From Parendozoicomonas sp. Alg238-R29 (GTDB taxonomy: Bacteria > Pseudomonadota > Gammaproteobacteria > Pseudomonadales > Endozoicomonadaceae): 40,448 nucleotides of DNA. The stretch is taken from the NCBI RefSeq assembly GCF_947331445.1, contig NZ_CAMZOG010000039.1:1-40448 (forward strand), read 5' to 3'. The notes beneath the pieces were generated by a model. That model searched no databases and was not told the DNA's origin. It was given only the letters and a program-made list of their open reading frames with translations. Below are positions 34,881 through 40,448 of the stretch, one piece after another; positions within the stretch are counted from its first letter, which is position 1; each line of letters begins with the position of its first letter. Made by a program: the position numbers and the translations under genes.

Positions 34881-37025
34881 GTGCTGCCTGTGACTCCTTT
34901 TGCGATCGTTCGCCCCTGGTTTTGCTGTGTGCTTTCGCTGGCATGCCTGGGTATTGGCCACGCCCGGGCTGATATTATGTGGAAGGACTGTATAGTCCCC
35001 GAAAATATGTATGTCACCAAAAATGACAGTAAGGCTAATTTCTCCAAAATGATGGGAAGCTTTGAGGAGCTGGATCGGCAGGCAGAAGAGATGAATATGG
35101 ATTTGAACTACTACGGGAGGGATTCCTGGGAGGTAGCTAAACAGCGATTTCTTTTCAATCATCCAGCCCCCAGAGTCTCATTTTTGGCCATTATGGTTGA
35201 TCCACACAGCAAGAATATCTCCCTGATGATTACCAGCGAACACCAGAAAGAGGATTATGACTGGGTCACTGATAATCAGGTTTTTGTCGATGGGAAAAAC
35301 AATCAGTATGCTGACTTCCGCTGTAGTGGGTCTGTTATACAACTTAGCTGGAACGGGCGAGACTATGATGGCATAGACGCTAATCAGAACAGTTTTCTCA
35401 ACGAATTCTTTGACTCCGCTGAAGGGAAACTAACAGCAAAGCTGGAAAGCTATATTAATGGTGAAACAGGTCAGGAGTTTTATCTCCTCAGAGTTGCTCA
35501 GATGGAGAATTCTTATCCCTATTCAGGGCTTTATGGAAGATTTTCCAAATATAATCAGTCATATGGGCTGGGAGTTTCACCTTATATCCACAATCTTCGG
35601 CATAAATACAAACCGGAAGACCCTGGCTGTGACTTTGGCTCTCCCGGTTGCTTAATGCCCATGCTAAAGCCTGGTTATGACCCAATCGACAGAACCAGAA
35701 CCAATCATGATGCTGCCAAACTGGATTACGACGAGTATGAAACCTCATCTCAAAACAACCTGAAAGATCACCTGCCTGTCGCCATTCATACGGTCAGAGC
35801 CCATTTGAGTAAAATCAGAACAGAGTTGAGGGCACTGTCTTTGAGGTTTTCCCGGAATTCCTTTCAGGGAAAAGGTGTTCACGAGCGAATAAACGAATTA
35901 GACCGGGCTCAACGCATTGTTGATGATGCAGATATGTCTATGGCCAGCGGCCTGCGGGAAAAAGGTAGCGATAGAGATGTGCACTTTAAAGCGGCTGGCG
36001 ATCAATTAATGGAGCTGGAGGCATTAATCGGCAGCAATGAAGATATTGCTGGCAATACGTCCAGTAGCATTGGTGATGTGATTGGGGAAACATACGATGC
36101 CAAAGTCAAAATTGCCATCATTAAAAGAATGGTGGCCACTCTGGATGCAGCCCGAATCAATGCTGTTCTGAAGCGCCAGCCAGTCAATGCCACAGAAATC
36201 AAGAATTCAAAAATTGATTCTCGGATTATTAATGTCCGTCAGTTAAATACCTTGATGGGGTATGAAAATGAGAACGAAGAGAGTGATCAACGAGATGAGG
36301 ATGACAATTCTGGGGATCTTCCATTAGAAGATGACTTGCAATTGGAATATGCCCAGCAAGGAGATGACGAACAGGGCTGCCTTATGACCGGCAAGCAGAT
36401 TGCCCACTTTATTCCCAAACGGGTAGATAACCGTTTTGGTTTCATTACTGGTATAGAAGTACGTGTTTCGGATACCTCATCCAAACCGATGGTTTTTCTG
36501 AAGTCTTCGCGCACTCCGTGGACCTGGTTCTGGCAGCAGTCTGGCAGGGATTACATGATTCCTGAGGTAGATGTCTGGTGCCGTGGAGCACTATTTGGAG
36601 TGGATCATGTCAGCAGGGGAATGGATACAGGGGTTTTAAGAATAACTGTTCGTGGTGTTTACGATAATGTTCGCAAGGAAATTTATGTGGGCAGTATGTG
36701 GAGTACCTGGAATGAAGCCTGGCCAATGGCCTATCTGCAAAGCGCCCTGAGCTTTCTTACCCCAATTGGTACTGCGGCTGGCAGTGGGCTTGTCGCTGCG
36801 AGTGTAGGCAGCCCGTTGCTGGGCGTTACCCTTGCTGCCGCCAATATCGTTCTGGCTGGCTTGTCGCCTTATGCGCCTCCCGAAGTTAAGTTTGTGCAAG
36901 GACAGGCTGTTGAGCACTTTTTATCAAAATATATGTTTATGGGAGACCGCTACTACAACGGATCCATGAATATGACTTACTACAGTACGTTTGGAACCCT
37001 GGAGTCAAACGGAAATATTCGCTGA
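34881..37025 (+). CDS. Exported protein of unknown function (714 aa)
   Basis: No family recognised. The N-terminus has a Sec-type signal: FAIVRPWFCCVLSLACLGIG then HARA, with likely cleavage before DIMWKD (about residue 30), leaving a mature protein of about 685 aa. A helical, charged middle (about 290-430) may form coiled coils, an acidic stretch follows at about 455-490, and a hydrophobic Ala/Gly segment (about 618-660) near the C-terminus could insert in a membrane. The ending has many Tyr and Met residues. GTG 34881 with GGTGAGG upstream is the chosen start; GTG 34890 is in frame. It is preceded by an octamer repeat and followed by a LysR gene on the same strand. A periplasmic or surface protein is all that can be supported. 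Confidence 0.75.
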   Translation: MLPVTPFAIVRPWFCCVLSLACLGIGHARADIMWKDCIVPENMYVTKNDSKANFSKMMGSFEELDRQAEEMNMDLNYYGRDSWEVAKQRFLFNHPAPRVSFLAIMVDPHSKNISLMITSEHQKEDYDWVTDNQVFVDGKNNQYADFRCSGSVIQLSWNGRDYDGIDANQNSFLNEFFDSAEGKLTAKLESYINGETGQEFYLLRVAQMENSYPYSGLYGRFSKYNQSYGLGVSPYIHNLRHKYKPEDPGCDFGSPGCLMPMLKPGYDPIDRTRTNHDAAKLDYDEYETSSQNNLKDHLPVAIHTVRAHLSKIRTELRALSLRFSRNSFQGKGVHERINELDRAQRIVDDADMSMASGLREKGSDRDVHFKAAGDQLMELEALIGSNEDIAGNTSSSIGDVIGETYDAKVKIAIIKRMVATLDAARINAVLKRQPVNATEIKNSKIDSRIINVRQLNTLMGYENENEESDQRDEDDNSGDLPLEDDLQLEYAQQGDDEQGCLMTGKQIAHFIPKRVDNRFGFITGIEVRVSDTSSKPMVFLKSSRTPWTWFWQQSGRDYMIPEVDVWCRGALFGVDHVSRGMDTGVLRITVRGVYDNVRKEIYVGSMWSTWNEAWPMAYLQSALSFLTPIGTAAGSGLVAASVGSPLLGVTLAAANIVLAGLSPYAPPEVKFVQGQAVEHFLSKYMFMGDRYYNGSMNMTYYSTFGTLESNGNIR

Positions 37026-37057
37026 CAACTGGATTTTGATAAAGGGTATGGGATAAT

Positions 37058-37086
37058 TTCTCAGGTTTATGGCAAATACCTGAGAA
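37058..37086. promoter_or_regulatory. Inverted repeat upstream of the LysR gene, candidate autoregulatory operator
   Basis: Nine-base arms (37058-37066 and 37078-37086; TTCTCAGGT and ACCTGAGAA) spaced by 11 bases, directly before the LysR start and just downstream of a GATAAT -10-like box (37052-37057). The spacing resembles LysR-family T-N11-A sites. Confidence 0.4.
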
Positions 37087-37091
37087 TAACA

Positions 37092-38033
37092 ATGGTGAAT
37101 GTGTCACGGGTTGACCTGAATTTACTGGTGTACCTTGATGCGCTGCTGCGGGAGCGAAATGTGACCCGGGCAGCGGATCAGCTGGGCATAACCCAGCCCG
37201 CCATGAGTAACGGTTTGCGGCGTCTGCGTAATTTGTTTGATGATCCCTTGTTGGTCCGTACCAGCGATGGTATGACGCCAACAGCAAGAGCTCTTGAACT
37301 GCAGCCTTTGATTCGTCATGTACTGACTGATGTGGAGCAAGCCATCCGGCCTCAGACATCTTTTGTACCTCTTTCCAGTAAAAGGGTGTTTCGGATTATG
37401 GTCAGTGATTATGCCGAATCCACCCTCATCCCTCTATTGCTCAGGCAACTGCGCAAAGATGCCCCTAACATCACCTTGGATATGCTGACCCCCAGTGATG
37501 TGGATTTTCACGATGTGGAGCAAGGGCGGGTTGATATGGCCATCAACCGTTTTGATGATATGCCCCAATCGTTTCATCAAAGCACGGTCTGGGAAGATGG
37601 TTTCTCCTGCCTGATGAGCAAAAAAAACCTGATTCGCCGTAAATTTACACTGGAGAACTATCTGCAGGCACGGCATATCTGGGTCAGTAAAACCGGTATG
37701 GGGGTCGGTGTTGGGGTCAACCCGGAGGATGTGCAGAGATTAGGGTGGGTGGACGATGCCCTGAATCGCCTGGGAAAAAAACGACAGATTGCTATTTTTA
37801 CCCGGCACTATCATGTAGCTATGCAGCTTTCCAGGCAGAATGACCTGATTGCTACGCTGCCAACCCGCGCTGCCAAGCTTATGGCTGATGATCCAGAGCT
37901 GGTGATTTTACCGCCTCCCTTTCTTATCCCATCCATTGAGCTGAAAATGGCCTGGAGTCCACTATTGCAGCAGGATGCAGGGCATCGCTGGCTGCGGCGG
38001 CTCATTGTTGAGCTGGCCAGCATCCAGAGCTAA
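37092..38033 (+). CDS. LysR family transcriptional regulator
   Basis: A 313-aa regulator. Helix-turn-helix at about 5-65: VDLNLLVYLDALLRERNVTR followed by AADQLGITQPAMSNGLRRLR, then FDDPLLVRT and TPTARALEL, typical of the NodD/LeuO/MexT-like branch. The effector domain (about 90-300) shows FRIMVSDYAE, VDMAINRFDD, DGFSCLMSKKN and NDLIATLPTRAA. The regulated genes and ligand cannot be read from sequence; the upstream exported-protein gene runs the same way and no divergent neighbour exists, so the usual divergent-target rule does not help. An inverted repeat in front suggests self-control. Confidence 0.9.
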   Translation: MVNVSRVDLNLLVYLDALLRERNVTRAADQLGITQPAMSNGLRRLRNLFDDPLLVRTSDGMTPTARALELQPLIRHVLTDVEQAIRPQTSFVPLSSKRVFRIMVSDYAESTLIPLLLRQLRKDAPNITLDMLTPSDVDFHDVEQGRVDMAINRFDDMPQSFHQSTVWEDGFSCLMSKKNLIRRKFTLENYLQARHIWVSKTGMGVGVGVNPEDVQRLGWVDDALNRLGKKRQIAIFTRHYHVAMQLSRQNDLIATLPTRAAKLMADDPELVILPPPFLIPSIELKMAWSPLLQQDAGHRWLRRLIVELASIQS

Positions 38034-38263
38034 GTCCTGAAAATGCCCGGGCCGAAACCATGTAGCAAAACAATATTCCGGGCATCCCGGGCATCACTGC
38101 GCTGCCCCATTCTTGCTTACTCCGGCTTTCAATACGTTACATTCACTCACAAGACAGACAACCCCGCTATCAAGACATCGACCCTATGTAGTAAAGCGCC
38201 GTTTCATGTGGTCTATAAAAGCAACTTTCCATGCTTTCACTACTTCTGGAACAGGCGTTAAAA
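38034..38263. other. Spacer after LysR gene with GC-rich repeats
   Basis: No gene seen. ATGCCCGGG (38043-38051) can pair with either of two nearby copies of CCGGGCAT (38078-38085, 38087-38094). The pattern lacks a U-run, so it is not a clear terminator. Confidence 0.4.
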
Positions 38264-38368
38264 ATGAATACTCATGCACACTCTGGCTTAACAACCCTGA
38301 AAGCTTATGCTTCCGAAACCACTAATACCTCCGTAGAGCCAAAGGCCCCTGATAATGTCAGCCGCTAG
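38264..38368 (+). pseudogene. In-frame upstream segment of the death-fold gene, ending at an amber codon
   Basis: ATG 38264 opens a 34-codon frame (start MNTHAHSGLTTLKAY) that ends at TAG 38366-38368. The next codons continue open in the same frame into the death-fold protein. An AGG lies about eight bases before the ATG. The TAG sits inside the perfect 14-bp palindrome AGCCGCTAGCGGCT (38360-38373). Either this is the true N-terminus, now cut off by a nonsense mutation, or a leader peptide; the shared frame favours the first. Confidence 0.5.
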
Positions 38369-38419
38369 CGGCTGGTAAGTAAAATACAGGGGTGGGTCGG
38401 TCTAACGGACAATGTTCTA

Positions 38420-39628
38420 TTGACCAATCAGGACATCAGTACGCTATCTGATTGTGAACTCTGCATGCTTCGTCCACTGGGCGATCGTGATGTAAATATG
38501 GTAGAGAGTGAAGAGTGTGATCTCGGTGCTCTTTTTCTTTCCAGAAGTAACGCTCCTGTACTATGCCAGTCTCTACAGCTGAATCGGGAAAAAACTCTCA
38601 CGGTGTTAGGTGGCTCAGATGATTTGAAGACGAAGCAGATACGCCTACTATTTAAGACAAATTTTATCCCCGCAACATCGTCTTATGCAGGGCTCGCAGG
38701 CGCCGTTAAAGATGCTAAAAGCAAGGGCTTCGGCATCTCCGATCTCACTTTCAAACTATTTTTGAAAAAAATTCTGTCTATTGATTTCAGCAAACACTTA
38801 GAAAACTGTCCGGAACCTCCTCCCAGGAGTGAATGTGTCTCAGATCCAAGTGAGTCAAGAGAAAAGAGGCCACTATCTCCGTCGGGTGCTGATGATCTAC
38901 ACCGCAGCATGAAAAAGATGAAAATAACGCCTTCTCTTACTGAAAGAGATCAGAGTCAGTCATATGAATCAGAATCTATCCTGGTGTTTGCTGAGGTGAG
39001 CAAGCCTGGTTGGAAGCAGAAACTGACCCTTGAGCACCTCCCTGTTTTTGAAAAACTTATCTCCCAGATGGGAAATAGCATGTTTGTGCTGGGTATATTT
39101 CTGGTTGGTATGGAAGCGACTGAAGAAATAATAAACAATGCCGGATCTTTTGCGGACAATTACACCCTGAACAAAAACATATTCCAACAATGGTTAGAAA
39201 AAGGCAATGAGGTTTCGATCGAACGGCTTGCACGCTGCTTAGTGCATATAGAGCGCAATCATTTATGCAGTCAGATCTTTTCAGATTATCCAGAGCAACA
39301 GCATGAGCATTTTGAAGCACTCCGACTTCCTCCGTTAGACAAGCAACTTTCTTTAGAGGATATGCCGGCCCTCATGCAAGAAGGGGGGGTGGCTCTCACA
39401 GTGGCTTCCAGGTGGGAGGATCTGGGAGCGGAGTTGGGAATGAGCCCAACAGTCCATAAATTAGAGACTTCAAACGTCACAGCCACGTATGCGATCGGGA
39501 GACTTCTGGCTGAGTATATTACCAGCAGAAAGGCTACACTTTCAGGCTTGTTATCTACATTAAGGGCTACGGAACAATTCACCGCCGCAGATGCATTGGA
39601 AAGGCAATCACGCCTCGACAACCTATAA
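38420..39628 (+). CDS. Protein with tandem death-fold-like domains, candidate host-directed effector
   Basis: A 402-aa soluble protein without signal peptide. Residues about 203-290 and 311-392 each show a six-helix pattern typical of eukaryotic death domains; the second is the clearer, with SRWEDLGAELGMSPTVHKLE, RLLAEYITSRKATLSGLLST and a final alanine-rich helix TAADALE. The first has FQQWLEKGNEVSIERLARCL. Residues about 40-105 may be a third, degenerate copy. A Ser/Pro/charged linker (130-190) contains basic RSMKKMKI, which could serve as a nuclear signal in a host cell. Start TTG 38420 is the first usable codon after the amber codon at 38366; ribosome binding there is poor. In animals death domains assemble signalling complexes in apoptosis and innate immunity; a mimicry role here is inference. 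An IS1182-type element lies immediately downstream. Confidence 0.65.
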   Translation: MTNQDISTLSDCELCMLRPLGDRDVNMVESEECDLGALFLSRSNAPVLCQSLQLNREKTLTVLGGSDDLKTKQIRLLFKTNFIPATSSYAGLAGAVKDAKSKGFGISDLTFKLFLKKILSIDFSKHLENCPEPPPRSECVSDPSESREKRPLSPSGADDLHRSMKKMKITPSLTERDQSQSYESESILVFAEVSKPGWKQKLTLEHLPVFEKLISQMGNSMFVLGIFLVGMEATEEIINNAGSFADNYTLNKNIFQQWLEKGNEVSIERLARCLVHIERNHLCSQIFSDYPEQQHEHFEALRLPPLDKQLSLEDMPALMQEGGVALTVASRWEDLGAELGMSPTVHKLETSNVTATYAIGRLLAEYITSRKATLSGLLSTLRATEQFTAADALERQSRLDNL

Positions 39629-39636
39629 GTCGAGGC
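39612..39636 (+). terminator. Hairpin overlapping the stop of the death-fold gene
   Basis: GCCTCGAC (39612-39619) and GTCGAGGC (39629-39636) form an 8-bp stem whose loop includes the stop codon. Only a short T/C tract follows, so it is a weak terminator candidate. Confidence 0.45.
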
Positions 39637-39650
39637 TTCCCCATACGCTA

Positions 39651-40448
39651 GCAGCCTGTCGGACTGGCCCGTCCATTTGAGTCCTTTTTGATCATATCGG
39701 CCTACAGAGCTCATATCTGCCTTCAGAGGTCACTTACTCAAACAGAACGCCAGCGTAACCTCATGAGACAGTGGCTGACTACAAGCCAATAAAGCACCAG
39801 AGCCAGCCATTTTTTATCATCGACTTGCTTCAGGTTGAACATTCGGCGCAGGTTGAATGTCAGGCAGACCAGATCCCACTCTTTCGAGACCACTTCCAGT
39901 CCCCGCACCAGGAATCGCCGATATCCCATTGCCTCCTTCTGTATTCCGAAGGTGGGCTCTATCGTGCATTTTCGTCGGCTGTAGATGGCTCGCCCTTCTT
40001 GTGTCTGCAAGCGCCAGCGCATCCACTCCAAAGCGCTGGCGTCATCATCCGGGACTGGCGGGTCCGGCTGGAAACGCTGCAAGGGGGGCGGGTTGTGCTC
40101 ATCCCGTTTTATAGCAATGTAGGGTGTCAGTTCTTCTTTATCCACAGCGCAGACATTAGCCTCGCTGAAGTAGCCCGTGTCGGCCAGTAACCCCTCAGCT
40201 TTTCCAAGCACGGGGGCCAGTATGCGTAACTGTCTGAGTGTTGGCTCAACTTCTTTTTTGTCATTCGGTGCCTGAGTCACATGACGTGTCACGATCAGAC
40301 CACTCCCGATGTCTACAGACGCCTGGGCATTGTAGGCTTGTTCGAATGCACCACCGGCAGTGGGCATAATACGAGATTCGTCGTCTGTCAGGTTGACCTG
40401 GTCTTTGTCCCCTGCACCTGGTTCCGGTGGCTTTGGCGCTTTGCCGGG
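39651..40448 (-). mobile_element. IS1182-family insertion sequence, 3' portion, running off the window
   Basis: Contains the C-terminal part of a DDE transposase on the minus strand plus about 90 bases of non-coding end. GCAGCCTGTCGGACTG at 39651-39666 resembles the terminal inverted repeats seen in this IS family, and CTAG precedes it; the exact border cannot be fixed without the other end. Confidence 0.6.
39738..40448 (-). CDS. IS1182-family transposase, partial (5' end outside window)
   Basis: The minus-strand frame is open from the right edge (40448) to 39738, giving about 236 residues of the C-terminal region. Readable DDE elements: AYNAQASVD (first Asp), GLLADTGYFSE (second Asp) and RRKCTIEPTFGIQKEAMGYR (Glu), followed by RRFLVRGLEVVSKEWDLVCL and the C-terminal NLRRMF. 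The motif NLTDDESRIM at the window edge precedes the internal Met at 40367, showing that Met is not the start. Frame is intact here, so the element may be active. Confidence 0.9.
   Translation of the reverse strand, partial: PGKAPKPPEPGAGDKDQVNLTDDESRIMPTAGGAFEQAYNAQASVDIGSGLIVTRHVTQAPNDKKEVEPTLRQLRILAPVLGKAEGLLADTGYFSEANVCAVDKEELTPYIAIKRDEHNPPPLQRFQPDPPVPDDDASALEWMRWRLQTQEGRAIYSRRKCTIEPTFGIQKEAMGYRRFLVRGLEVVSKEWDLVCLTFNLRRMFNLKQVDDKKWLALVLYWLVVSHCLMRLRWRSV

Noticed and set aside
38043-38325. Two 70-72 aa frames between LysR and the death-fold gene
   Set aside because: They overlap one another in different frames, lack ribosome-binding sites and contain no motif; the 38264 frame continuous with the death-fold gene is more convincing.
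39771-40190. Plus-strand 139-aa frame opposite the transposase
   Set aside because: The minus strand carries clear transposase motifs; this frame is its shadow.

Overview
The window looks like a chromosomal segment of a marine, host-associated gammaproteobacterium, most probably an Endozoicomonas-type member of the Oceanospirillales. This is inferred from the gene set: an NqrM/SthA cluster, MetH, NfuA, PpsA/PpsR, and eukaryotic-like ankyrin and death-fold proteins beside insertion-sequence debris. No 16S rRNA gene is present to confirm it.

Layout. Bases 1-10975 hold a type I secretion operon: an HlyB-like ABC exporter with an inactive C39-like domain, an HlyD-like adaptor, and a giant RTX protein (about 2290 aa) with two internally duplicated modules. 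Bases 11230-14068 hold apbE, nqrM and sthA, without the Na+-NQR structural genes in view. A sodium-dependent symporter follows (14186-15529). On the minus strand are a 698-aa ankyrin protein, a MATE exporter and metH (15793-23114). nfuA (23530-24129) reads the other way. From 24174 to 25008 there is accessory debris: a 10-unit 8-bp tandem repeat, an IS30-type transposase relic and two long palindromes in front of a KfrA-like coiled-coil DNA-binding protein. Housekeeping genes resume with the divergent pair ppsA / ppsR, tRNA-Cys(GCA) and a YjiH-like membrane protein.

From 31341 to the right edge the region is again accessory. Fragments of serC and gyrA lie in their usual gyrA-serC order on the minus strand. 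Between them is an opposite-strand 506-aa protein with three degenerate helical repeats and a Ser/Gly tail. Then come a glycerophosphodiester phosphodiesterase, a 714-aa exported protein of unknown function behind another 8-bp repeat, a LysR regulator, a protein with two (perhaps three) death-fold-like domains preceded by an in-frame amber codon, and the 3' part of an IS1182-type transposase running off the window.

How it fits together. The housekeeping blocks cover redox balance (SthA, NqrM/ApbE), one-carbon metabolism (MetH), Fe-S delivery (NfuA) and PEP synthesis with its own kinase/phosphorylase (PpsA/PpsR). The accessory blocks supply candidate host-interaction proteins (RTX, ankyrin, death-fold, Ser-rich, exported 714-aa), several next to repeats, gene relics or IS elements, which suggests turnover. 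The least explained items are the duplicated modules in the RTX protein, the death-fold protein with its upstream amber codon, and the repeat protein lodged in a dead gyrA-serC locus. Several genes (nfuA, ppsA, the yjiH-like gene, the death-fold gene) appear to use TTG starts, and apbE, the MATE gene and the 714-aa gene GTG, so start sites matter here.
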